A DNA stretch of 5,461 nt from Alphaproteobacteria bacterium (lineage in GTDB: Bacteria; Pseudomonadota; Alphaproteobacteria; BOG-932; Roseiterribacteraceae), in contig CAJCJC010000384.1 of NCBI GenBank assembly GCA_903970575.1, positions 1 to 5,461 of the forward strand, read 5' to 3'. How positions within the stretch are numbered: the first letter of the stretch is position 1; each line of letters starts with the position of its first letter. Under the pieces are notes generated by a model that was given only the letters and a program-made list of their open reading frames with translations, was not told where the DNA came from and made no database searches. This document shows positions 1 through 5,461 of the stretch, in pieces. The position numbers were made by a program, and so were the translations under genes.

Positions 1-534
1 TTCGGCGTTCAATTGATCGGCCGGGCATTCCAGGACGCCACACTCACGCGGGTCGCGGACCGCCTCCATCGCGCGCTCGGCGACGCCACCATAGGCGCGA
101 CCGGCAATCCGATTTCCACCGAACCGCCGACGCCACCGAGACCGGCCGGCGTCACGCTCGCCGTCGTCGGGGCGCATCTGACGGGGCAGCCGCTCAACTG
201 GCAGCTCAACAGCCGAAACGCCCGTCTGTTGAGGACGGCCCGCACGGCCCCCGGTTACAGCCTGTACGCGCTAGCCGGAACCGTGCCGGCGAAGCCCGGC
301 CTGGTCAGGGACAATGCCGGCCAGGGATCGATCGAGGTCGAGCTCTGGGAAGTGGATTTCGCGGGCTTCGGCGCCTTCGTCGCCGAAATACCGCCCCCGC
401 TCGGCATCGGCGCCCTGACGCTGGAGGATGGCGCGACAGTTAAGGGCTTTCTCTGCGAGGCCTACGCCGTCGCCGGGGCGGAAGACATCACCACTTTCGG
501 CGGCTGGCGGAACTGGCTGGCGCGCGATCGCTAA
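1..534 (+). CDS. atzF: Allophanate hydrolase, 3' part (5' end outside window)
   Basis: The reading frame is open from base 1, so this is the C-terminal 177 residues of a longer protein. The first residues (FGVQLIGRAFQDATL, window residues 1-15) are the typical end of an amidase-signature domain. A Pro-rich linker follows at about residues 42-48. Then comes the C-terminal domain characteristic of allophanate hydrolases, with the blocks VVGAHLTGQPLNWQL (55-69), RTAPGYSLYAL (81-91), GTVPAKPGLVR (93-103), EDGATVKGFLCEAYAVAGA (142-160) and FGGW near the end. The family hydrolyses allophanate (urea-1-carboxylate) to ammonia and CO2 in the cytoplasm, as the last step of urea, cyanurate or related nitrogen catabolism. 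The Ser-cisSer-Lys triad of the amidase domain must lie upstream and is not visible. A TTG at 13-15 lies inside the conserved amidase segment and is not a start. The stop TAA (532-534) overlaps the convergent transporter's stop. Family assignment is firm; the symbol assumes the usual AtzF naming. Confidence 0.93.
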   Translation, partial: FGVQLIGRAFQDATLTRVADRLHRALGDATIGATGNPISTEPPTPPRPAGVTLAVVGAHLTGQPLNWQLNSRNARLLRTARTAPGYSLYALAGTVPAKPGLVRDNAGQGSIEVELWEVDFAGFGAFVAEIPPPLGIGALTLEDGATVKGFLCEAYAVAGAEDITTFGGWRNWLARDR

Positions 535-1820
535 CCGGCAGCGAGAACTGCATCCGCCCCCTCATGTTCCTCCGGCCCGAAAGTGGGCGCGACAGGGCGG
601 CGCATCGCCGCGACGCCCACGGCGACCGTGAGTTGCATCCCGGCGAAAATGAAAAACGCCAGCGTGAAGGCGCCGAAACGATCCGCGATCATGCCGGCGC
701 CGATCGGGCCGGCCGCGCCAAACGTCGTCAACAAGGCCATGATCGACAGCACCCTTGGTCCTGTCAGGCCGCCGAAATAATCCAACGGAATAACCGTCGC
801 CGCCACGATGCTGAGGCCCCATCCGGCCCCGAAAGACAAGGCCGCCGCAAGCTGGAGAGCGGGCGTGTCGGCGAAAGCCAGCATGATGTTGCCGGCCGCC
901 TGCAGCAGCAGGCCGGTCGCGATCACCAATTTGGTCGGGAAAGCCTCGCACAGGTAACCGGTGACGGCCTTGACGATAACCGCGCTCAGCGAAATCGCGC
1001 CGAGCGCCAGAGATCCCGCGGCGGAACTCGAGCCCAGATTGGCCAGATGCGACACGATCATGCTGTGCGATGTCGTCACCGACATCATGGTGGCGACATG
1101 CGCCGCCGCCACCAACAGCGCCTGCGGCGTCAACATCGCCTGGCGCGTGGTCCACACGCCGTGATCGTCCGGCCGCGCGGGGCGTCGTTTCGCGGCGGCC
1201 CTGGCGAGGGATGGCGCGACCGATTGGGTTTCAGGTCGCCTTTTGCCCACAAGCAATAGGCATATCGCGCCGATCAGCGCCGCCAGAATCGCCATCACTT
1301 GCCAGTTAAGCCTCCAGCCGCCATGGGTGGCGATCCAGTTTACGATTGGCGGGGCCAAGGCCGCGCCGGCGGCGCCGATCATCATATAGACGCCGATCGC
1401 CCGCGCCGAGCCGCGCCCGAACCAGGCCGCGATCCAGAAAACGCCGGGTACGTTGCCGGCGAAGGTAAAGCCCGCGCCGACGAGAACGATAGCGACATCG
1501 AACGCCGCCAAGGTCCGGGATATCGAGGCCAGGAAAAAGCCGGCGACAAGCAGGACCGTGCCAATCCCCATCGTCGCGCGCCCGCCGACCCATCTCATCG
1601 TCAGCGCCGGCAATGGGCTGGCGAGGCCGCAGGAAAGCCCGAGCAGCGAAAAGCTGAATCCCGCCGCCGTCTTCGACCAGTGCAAATCCTTCACCATCGT
1701 GAAGAGGACGACGCCAAGCGACGCGAAGGTCGAGAAATTAACGAACAGGAACGCGAGCGAGACCGCCCCGAACACGAGCCATTCATGGAACCCGGGAGGC
1801 GGAGCTTGAAGCGCGGTCAT
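531..1820 (-). CDS. MFS transporter, 12 predicted TM helices (MCT/OFA-like)
   Basis: This 429-residue protein has the size and helix pattern of a major facilitator superfamily carrier of the inner membrane. Hydrophobic segments lie at about residues 14-40, 51-75, 82-101, 106-133, 139-163 and 172-192. A hydrophilic, Arg/Lys-rich central loop (193-230) follows, then segments at 233-256, 265-291, 296-314, 320-346, 357-379 and 385-406. The TM4-TM5 junction (AAWFGRGSARAIGVYMMIGAAG, read as AAWFGRGSARA then IGVYMMIGAAG, about 131-152) is a recognisable MFS signature, and a second-half ADRFG motif is at 379-383. Overall style resembles the monocarboxylate/oxalate-formate branch, which moves small organic anions, but the substrate cannot be read off. 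The ATG at 1818-1820 is preceded by a weak AAGG (1825-1828, 4-base spacer). Only 17 bases separate it from the upstream dioxygenase stop, so it is probably co-transcribed and moves a substrate or product of those enzymes. It ends with TAG inside the stop region of the convergent allophanate hydrolase. Confidence 0.92.
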   Translation of the reverse strand: MTALQAPPPGFHEWLVFGAVSLAFLFVNFSTFASLGVVLFTMVKDLHWSKTAAGFSFSLLGLSCGLASPLPALTMRWVGGRATMGIGTVLLVAGFFLASISRTLAAFDVAIVLVGAGFTFAGNVPGVFWIAAWFGRGSARAIGVYMMIGAAGAALAPPIVNWIATHGGWRLNWQVMAILAALIGAICLLLVGKRRPETQSVAPSLARAAAKRRPARPDDHGVWTTRQAMLTPQALLVAAAHVATMMSVTTSHSMIVSHLANLGSSSAAGSLALGAISLSAVIVKAVTGYLCEAFPTKLVIATGLLLQAAGNIMLAFADTPALQLAAALSFGAGWGLSIVAATVIPLDYFGGLTGPRVLSIMALLTTFGAAGPIGAGMIADRFGAFTLAFFIFAGMQLTVAVGVAAMRRPVAPTFGPEEHEGADAVLAAG

Positions 1821-1837
1821 GCTGCCTTAAGTCCCGA

Positions 1838-2671
1838 TCAGAAGGGACGGTCGCCGCTGATCTGAACGCGATATCCCGAGCGGGTTTCGGGAAAATAATC
1901 CCAGATCGCGGAATGTTGCAGCGAACGATTATCCCAGAACGCGATCGAGTGCGGGCGCCAGTGGAACCGGCATTGGAATTCCGGCCGCTGCACATGGTCG
2001 TAGAGATAGGACAGCAGGGCGTTGCTCTCCGCCCTCGGAATCCCCTCGATATGGGTGGTGAAGCCGCGATTGACGTAGATCGCCTTCTTACCGGTGACCG
2101 GATGGGTTCTGATCACCGGATGCGAGGAACGCGGCAGCTTCATGCCCTCGGGCGTGATGCCGCCAAAGCCGACCACCGCGTCGTGGACCGCCGTCAAACC
2201 CTCCAGATGCGCCTTCATCCGCTCCGACAGCGCGTCATAGGCGGCGTACATGCTGGAGAACACCGTATCTCCGCCCGGCTCCGGCACGGTGTGAAGATAG
2301 AGGATGGAGCCCAGCGGCGGTTCAGGATCGCACGACATGTCGGAATGCCAATCCTCGCCGGCGACATATTTCGAATCCTTGTCGGCGTGGATGATGGTGA
2401 TTTCAGGGTGGCCCGGCGCCTGCCACGGCGCGGTGCTGGGCGCGATATGGATGCCGCCGAAATAGCGGGCCAGGGTCTTATGGTGCTCGAAATCGAGATG
2501 CTGATCGCGGAAGAAAATCACCGAGCGATCGGCGAATGCCCGATGAAGGTCGTCGACCTGACGGTTCGACAATGGCTTGGTGAGGTCGATGCCCGAAATC
2601 TCGCCGCCGAGCAGCGGGGTCAGCGGCGTCACTTCGATCGTTTCGTAAGTCTTGGGCGTTTCATAAGTCAT
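1838..2671 (-). CDS. TauD/TfdA-family Fe(II)/2-oxoglutarate dioxygenase (TauD-like)
   Basis: This 277-residue cytoplasmic enzyme is close in length and layout to E. coli TauD. The iron triad is visible as WHSD (His109, Asp111) and LQHS (His253). Arg264 and Arg268 follow His253 by 11 and 15 residues, the same spacing as the 2-oxoglutarate-binding arginines of TauD as I recall it. Other family blocks are FFRDQHL (53-59), HPVIRTHPVTGKKAIYVN (184-201), RGFTTHI (202-208), FWDNRS (245-250) and a terminal SGDRPF. The family couples 2-oxoglutarate decarboxylation to substrate hydroxylation, often next to a sulfonate, sulfate, ether or amine that is then released. Positions matching TauD's taurine contacts look changed (Ala77 for His70, Gly105 for Asn95, Met112 for Val102, Cys114 for Phe104), so I do not call it taurine dioxygenase. 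The ATG at 2669-2671 has GGAG (2682-2685) 10 bases upstream. The N-terminus carries a short TYET duplication (residues 2-5 and 8-11). It lies 30 bases after the paralogous dioxygenase. Confidence 0.93.
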   Translation of the reverse strand: MTYETPKTYETIEVTPLTPLLGGEISGIDLTKPLSNRQVDDLHRAFADRSVIFFRDQHLDFEHHKTLARYFGGIHIAPSTAPWQAPGHPEITIIHADKDSKYVAGEDWHSDMSCDPEPPLGSILYLHTVPEPGGDTVFSSMYAAYDALSERMKAHLEGLTAVHDAVVGFGGITPEGMKLPRSSHPVIRTHPVTGKKAIYVNRGFTTHIEGIPRAESNALLSYLYDHVQRPEFQCRFHWRPHSIAFWDNRSLQHSAIWDYFPETRSGYRVQISGDRPF

Positions 2672-2701
2672 GATGTCTTGGCTCCGTATCGTATGCGGCG
2701 G

Positions 2702-3538
2702 TCAGGTGGGCCGATCGCCCTTGATCCAGGTGCGATGCACGTGGCGCTGGTATTTCGTCACGTCGAACCGCGTGCCGGTATGCAGCGTGCAGCGATTGTC
2801 CCATATCAAAACATCGCCGACCCGCCATTTATGGCGGTAGATGAAGCGGTCCTGGGTGGCGAATTCCACCAGCTCGTTCAAGAGTTCCAGCCCCTCCGGA
2901 TTGGGCATTCCGACGACGCCCCTCGTGGTGCCCGTGCTGACCCACAGCGCCTTGCGCCCATCCGCCGGATGCGTCCTGACCATGGGGTGGACGACATCCG
3001 GCAACCGGTCGTCATCGGGATCGACCGCGACGCCCTTCATCTCCATCAGCGCCCGCCAGCTATGCTGGACCTGCAGGCCGTCCAGCGCTTCCCGACGCTC
3101 CGGCGGCAAGGCATTCCAGGCGGCGCAGAGATCGGCCATCAACGTGTCGGAACCCTCCGGCGGGACCTCCATGGCGTAGAGCATGGTGCACATGACGGGC
3201 TCCGCCAGAAAGGAGGAATCCGTGTGCCAGCCCTGACCGGCGTCGACATCGCCGATCTTCCGGCCGTCCACGACTTTATTGGAGATGACATAAATCTCGG
3301 GAATGCCGGGATAGGTGTATTCCAGGCGGGCGTTCGTCTCCGGCGTCCCAAAGGCGCGGCTGAATTCCATCTGCGCCTCGGGGGTCAGATTCTGGTCGCG
3401 CACGACCATGATCCCATGACGATGGAAAACATCGACGACCTCACGATGAACCTCCGGCCCGCAGGACGAGAGGTCGACACCATTGATTTCCACGCCGAAA
3501 CCATCGCTCAGCGGGTTGACCGAGAATGATGTACTCAT
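2702..3538 (-). CDS. TauD/TfdA-family Fe(II)/2-oxoglutarate dioxygenase (second, divergent paralog)
   Basis: This 278-residue protein is a distant paralog of the next gene downstream. The iron triad is GWHTD (His105, Asp107) and LHTG (His253); Arg265 and Arg269 in YQRHVHRTW are the likely 2-oxoglutarate carboxylate ligands. Shared family blocks are VVRDQNL (45-51), HPMVRTHPADGRKALWV (184-200), IWDNRC (245-250) and a terminal IKGDRPT. The region before the triad differs from TauD: an RAFG-TPETNARLEY segment replaces the His-containing taurine-binding stretch, and a longer loop (NKVVDGRKIGDVDAGQG, 87-103) precedes the first His. It should hydroxylate a small organic substrate with O2 and 2-oxoglutarate; which one is unknown. 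The ATG at 3536-3538 is chosen because a strong GGGGAGGA (3546-3553) sits 7 bases upstream. A TTG at 3578-3580 would extend the frame by 14 residues into a repeat and lacks support. The TGA stop is 30 bases before the next gene, implying co-transcription. Confidence 0.92.
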   Translation of the reverse strand: MSTSFSVNPLSDGFGVEINGVDLSSCGPEVHREVVDVFHRHGIMVVRDQNLTPEAQMEFSRAFGTPETNARLEYTYPGIPEIYVISNKVVDGRKIGDVDAGQGWHTDSSFLAEPVMCTMLYAMEVPPEGSDTLMADLCAAWNALPPERREALDGLQVQHSWRALMEMKGVAVDPDDDRLPDVVHPMVRTHPADGRKALWVSTGTTRGVVGMPNPEGLELLNELVEFATQDRFIYRHKWRVGDVLIWDNRCTLHTGTRFDVTKYQRHVHRTWIKGDRPT

Positions 3539-3545
3539 GCCGTTT

Positions 3546-3553
3546 TCCTCCCC
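3546..3553 (-). promoter_or_regulatory. Strong ribosome binding site of the first dioxygenase gene
   Basis: On the minus strand this reads GGGGAGGA, 7 bases before the ATG at 3536-3538. It fixes the start of the 278-residue dioxygenase and argues against the upstream in-frame TTG at 3578-3580. It is the best Shine-Dalgarno match among the minus-strand genes. Confidence 0.8.
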
Positions 3554-3569
3554 TCTTCGCGCGGCGTCG

Positions 3570-3652
3570 CCCCCACCCAACCCTCCACCATCGAGGGGGA
3601 GGATTTTTCCGATTTATGTTCCTCCCCCGTGAGGGGCGAGGCGAGGTGGGGG
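3570..3652. repeat. Nested inverted repeat, likely a dispersed intergenic palindromic element
   Basis: The 148-base gap between the amidohydrolase and the first dioxygenase contains nested inverted arms. The outer pair is CCCCCACC (3570-3577) with GGTGGGGG (3645-3652), an exact 8-base match. A middle pair is CCCTC (3581-3585) with GAGGG (3631-3635). The inner pair is GGGGGAGGA (3595-3603) with TCCTCCCCC (3620-3628), an exact 9-base match with a 16-base loop. The style (CCCCCACCCAACCCTCC, then a G-rich block) matches palindromic intergenic elements I associate with many Hyphomicrobiales and other alphaproteobacterial genomes. In the minus-strand transcript it would fold between two genes of the presumed operon and could protect, attenuate or terminate the message. 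Only one copy is in this window, so dispersal is inferred. Confidence 0.7.
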
Positions 3653-3686
3653 TGAAAGTCTATCCGGAACGCTGTCATGTAACCGC

Positions 3687-5114
3687 CTAAAGCACCGGCC
3701 ACGCACAAATCGACGGCAAGCCGGAGCGGCCGGTAATCGCCTCGGCCGCCGCCTGCGCCTCGCTGTAAAGCGCCTCTTCATCGATGGTCGTGCAACGATA
3801 ATTATCGACCACCCGGCGTCCGTTAACCCAAACGCTGTGTACCGCCCGCCCATCGGCCGACCAGACGAGGTGATTGACCGGATTCAACAGCGGTTTCCAT
3901 TCCGGGCGATCCGTGTCGTGGAGAACGAAATCGGCCTTCTTGCCGACCTCGAGACTGCCAATCCGGTCCGACAGCCCCATCGCTTTGGCGCCGTTGATCG
4001 TCGCCATCTCCAGGGCCAAATGGGCCGGGAATATGGATGCGTCGCGCCGCGCGTCCTTGAACAACCCTGCCATGAGCGCCATCGGACGCATCATATCCGT
4101 GGTGTCCGACCCGTCCGTACCCAGCATGATGGTGATCCCAGCCGCCGCCATCTCCGGAAACAGCCCGACCGCCGTGCTGCCATAGCCGCCCTTCATCGCC
4201 GCCCAGGGGCAATGAATGACATTGGCGCCGGTCTCGGCCAGCAGCGCGACCTCGGCGCTGTCGACATGCACCATATGCGTCAGACTGACATTCGGCCCCA
4301 GCACGCCCAGTTCCGCCAAATGCTCGACCGGCCGCTTCCCCGTATTGGCGAGATACCAGTTCGGATCGTCGACCGCCGGGCTCATATGCGCGGAAATGCC
4401 GGCGCCATGATCATCGGCCAGTTGCTTGGCCCCCCGCCACAACGCGTCGGTATTGGTATTGTGACCGATCAGCAGCGGCCACGCCGCCAAAAGCTGCCCA
4501 TCCCGCCCGGGATAGCGGATAAGCTCGGCCTCCAGGATTTTGAGCGCGCGATCGGTCGACGCCGTCTGGTCCTGGTCGGGCGAGAACGCGCGGTCCATGG
4601 CCCATTCCCCGACTCGCCCCCTTATGCCGGTTTCCGCCACGGCCTCGAAAACCGCGTCAAGCGCGAGGACCGTCCCGGCCTCAAGGAAACACGTGGTTCC
4701 CGATCGCAGCATGCCGAGCGCCGTAAGCCGCGCCGCGATGCCCTGCTCCTGGGGGCTGTGACTCTCATAGAGCGGCGTGACCCACCGCCATACGCCCTCC
4801 TCGAAATCCAGGTTCTCGGGCAGGAAGCCCTTGATCAGGATTTCGGTCAGATGCACATGGCCGTTGACGAAACCGGGCGTGATGACGAAACGGCGGCCGT
4901 CGATGACCTCACGCGCCGTGACCATGCGCTCAAGCTCGGCGCGTTTGCCGATCGCCGCGATGCGGTCCCCGGTGATAGCGAGCGCGCCATCGGTGATGAT
5001 CCGCCGCTGCCCATCCATCGTCACAATCGTCGAACCGACGATCAACGTATCGGCCGAGATAGGGGAAGCATCGAAATCGGGTTGGAGCACGCCCTGCCCC
5101 ACGAGTTTCGTCAT
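3687..5114 (-). CDS. Metal-dependent amidohydrolase, cytosine deaminase/TrzN-AtzA-like subfamily
   Basis: The 475-residue protein has the full amidohydrolase layout. An N-terminal beta-rich part (about 1-75, TIVTMDG, GDRIAAIGK) leads into the TIM barrel and a C-terminal return to the beta domain (GSLEVGKKADFVL, about 386-398). Counting from the ATG at 5112-5114, metal and active-site candidates are NGHVH (His86, His88), SAHMSP (His243), THMVH (His280) and GTDG (Asp334). The family hydrolyses C-N or C-Cl bonds in purines, pyrimidines, triazines and related compounds in the cytoplasm, usually with one Zn or Fe. The usual Glu three residues after the barrel His is Pro246 here, so a standard deaminase mechanism is doubtful. 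AGGAG (5123-5127) lies 8 bases before this ATG but only 2 bases before another in-frame ATG at 5118-5120, which would add Met-Thr; the inner start is preferred. This is the first gene of the minus-strand set, 148 bases before the dioxygenases. Substrate unknown; the family call is firm. Confidence 0.92.
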   Translation of the reverse strand: MTKLVGQGVLQPDFDASPISADTLIVGSTIVTMDGQRRIITDGALAITGDRIAAIGKRAELERMVTAREVIDGRRFVITPGFVNGHVHLTEILIKGFLPENLDFEEGVWRWVTPLYESHSPQEQGIAARLTALGMLRSGTTCFLEAGTVLALDAVFEAVAETGIRGRVGEWAMDRAFSPDQDQTASTDRALKILEAELIRYPGRDGQLLAAWPLLIGHNTNTDALWRGAKQLADDHGAGISAHMSPAVDDPNWYLANTGKRPVEHLAELGVLGPNVSLTHMVHVDSAEVALLAETGANVIHCPWAAMKGGYGSTAVGLFPEMAAAGITIMLGTDGSDTTDMMRPMALMAGLFKDARRDASIFPAHLALEMATINGAKAMGLSDRIGSLEVGKKADFVLHDTDRPEWKPLLNPVNHLVWSADGRAVHSVWVNGRRVVDNYRCTTIDEEALYSEAQAAAEAITGRSGLPSICAWPVL

Positions 5115-5122
5115 CGTCATAA

Positions 5123-5127
5123 CTCCT
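5123..5127 (-). promoter_or_regulatory. Ribosome binding site that decides the amidohydrolase start
   Basis: On the minus strand this reads AGGAG. It is 2 bases from the outer ATG (5118-5120) and 8 bases from the inner ATG (5112-5114). Eight bases is normal spacing and two is too short, so the inner ATG is favoured. Confidence 0.7.
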
Positions 5128-5271
5128 GATGAACAAGCGACATGTTATCGCAATCTTCGGGCCGGCGCTTGCGCCAACGCGCCGCGACTCTTGACCGAAT
5201 TGAGCAGGATTTAAGCCTTCTGGACGATCCGCCGCAGGGAAAAACGGGATAATGAAGGCGCATTGAACAAT

Positions 5272-5295
5272 TTCTTGTGCGCTGCGGCGCAAGAA
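5272..5295. promoter_or_regulatory. Dyad TTCTTG-N12-CAAGAA, possible operator
   Basis: TTCTTG (5272-5277) and CAAGAA (5290-5295) are exact inverted half-sites around a GC-rich 12-base centre, giving a 24-base symmetric site. Its size suits a dimeric repressor or activator. It lies mid-way in the divergent region and could serve either gene. No regulator gene is in the window, so the role is inferred from symmetry and position only. Confidence 0.35.
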
Positions 5296-5326
5296 TCGGT
5301 GATAAACTATCCGGCATATTACCGAT
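5295..5326. promoter_or_regulatory. Dyad ATCGGTGATA / TATTACCGAT, possible operator
   Basis: ATCGGTGATA (5295-5304) and TATTACCGAT (5317-5326) are inverted copies matching at 9 of 10 positions with a 12-base spacer. It abuts the neighbouring dyad and lies about 40 bases before the plus-strand ATG at 5366, where it could overlap that gene's promoter. Function is inferred. Confidence 0.35.
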
Positions 5327-5365
5327 AACAATAATCGTTTGACCGAACTGGATAAGGGAATCAAA

Positions 5366-5461
5366 ATGTCAGAGCTTTCTAGGTCTCGCTCTCGTCTCGC
5401 GCTCATGTCCATTTGCTCATATCTGAGTTTGGGAGCGGCCTTGACCGTCGCTTTGGCGGTT
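5366..5461 (+). CDS. Start of an unidentified membrane or exported protein (3' end outside window)
   Basis: The frame from the ATG at 5366-5368 stays open for 32 codons to the window edge. AAGGGA (5354-5359) sits 6 bases upstream as a good ribosome binding site. The protein begins with a short Arg-rich stretch (residues 5-10, SRSRSR), followed from about residue 11 by a long hydrophobic run (LALMSICSYLSLGAALTV and onward). This is the pattern of a first transmembrane helix with the N-terminus inside, or of a signal peptide. No cleavage site can be judged. I do not recognise the family from so short a piece. It is transcribed away from the amidohydrolase and shares the 245-base upstream region with it. 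Confidence 0.6.
   Translation, partial: MSELSRSRSRLALMSICSYLSLGAALTVALAV

Larger units (their letters stand above)
5121..5365. promoter_or_regulatory. Divergent intergenic region with promoters for both flanking genes
   Basis: These 245 bases separate the amidohydrolase start (minus) from the truncated membrane-protein start (plus), so promoters in both directions must lie here or begin inside a gene. The part from about 5240 to 5365 is clearly richer in A/T than the rest of the window. I could not find a convincing pair of -35 and -10 boxes with 16-18 base spacing on either strand; AATAAT at 5330-5335 is a -10-like hexamer without a good -35. The region holds the two dyads listed separately. 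No RNA gene or open frame with coding character was seen. Confidence 0.6.

Noticed and set aside
564..1259. Plus-strand frame of 231 codons antisense to the transporter
   Set aside because: The translation is very rich in Arg, Gly and Asp without hydrophobic or domain structure; the opposite strand encodes a convincing 12-helix carrier.
2638..2668. Short TYET duplication at the N-terminus of the TauD-like dioxygenase (residues 2-5 and 8-11)
   Set aside because: Two near-identical 12-base units could be slippage, but the stretch is short, precedes the conserved fold and carries no clear functional meaning.
1913..3529. Plus-strand open frame of 538 codons antisense to both dioxygenase genes
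   Set aside because: It runs opposite two genes with clear family motifs and catalytic residues; long antisense frames are common in DNA with high third-position GC. The translation is Arg/His/Asp-rich with no recognisable domain, and its only basis is lack of stops.
3539..3580. Longer first dioxygenase starting at TTG 3578-3580
   Set aside because: The extra 14 residues are low-complexity, partly inside the inverted repeat, and an excellent ribosome binding site serves the ATG at 3536-3538.
3837..5129. Plus-strand open frame of 430 codons antisense to the amidohydrolase
   Set aside because: Same mirror effect: the minus-strand frame has complete amidohydrolase motifs, while this frame gives a low-complexity Arg-rich translation with no family features.
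5164..5175. GGCGC-TT-GCGCC hairpin as a possible terminator
   Set aside because: The stem is 5 bases with a 2-base loop, too tight, with no U-run after it on either strand, and it lies in a divergent promoter region where a terminator is not expected.
5143..5330. Inverted pair TGTTATCG (5143-5150) and CGATAACA (5323-5330) near the two divergent starts
   Set aside because: An exact 8-base match is symmetric about the region, but one such pair is expected by chance at roughly this frequency in 245 bases, and the flanks do not extend the match.
4930..5412. Minus-strand frame of 160 codons crossing the divergent region
   Set aside because: It overlaps the amidohydrolase N-terminus in another frame and crosses the A/T-rich regulatory region; no coding signature or ribosome binding site of note.

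Overview
The window is GC-rich DNA that is almost entirely coding, with strong G/C preference at third codon positions. Gene content and a C-rich/G-rich intergenic palindrome fit an alphaproteobacterium, most likely from the Hyphomicrobiales (Bradyrhizobium/Rhodopseudomonas-like). That placement is an inference from style and protein families, not from a marker gene.

Layout: (1) positions 1-534, plus strand, hold the 3' end of an allophanate hydrolase gene (atzF type), cut by the window edge. (2) Positions 531-5114, minus strand, hold four genes in one direction. In transcription order they are a metal-dependent amidohydrolase (3687-5114), a TauD/TfdA-family Fe(II)/2-oxoglutarate dioxygenase (2702-3538), a second, TauD-like member of that family (1838-2671), and a 12-helix MFS transporter (531-1820). 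The gaps between the last three are 30 and 17 bases. The amidohydrolase is separated from them by 148 bases carrying a nested inverted repeat (about 3570-3652). (3) A 245-base divergent promoter region (5121-5365) with two dyad symmetries leads to (4) the first 32 codons of a plus-strand gene for a membrane or exported protein, cut by the right edge.

The four minus-strand genes read as a small-molecule uptake and catabolism cassette. The MFS protein could import (or export) a compound, the two oxygenases could hydroxylate it and so cleave a C-heteroatom bond, and the amidohydrolase could hydrolyse a C-N, C-Cl or related bond. The substrate cannot be read from the sequence. Two details argue against the default names. 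Both dioxygenases keep the iron and 2-oxoglutarate ligands but lack most of the taurine-contacting residues of E. coli TauD. The amidohydrolase keeps its metal ligands but has Pro where this subfamily usually has the catalytic Glu of the H-x-x-E motif. The allophanate hydrolase is convergent with the cassette, its stop codon interlocked with that of the transporter. It releases ammonia and CO2 from allophanate, so both units may deal with nitrogenous compounds, but they are not co-transcribed. I found no tRNA, rRNA, CRISPR array or insertion sequence.
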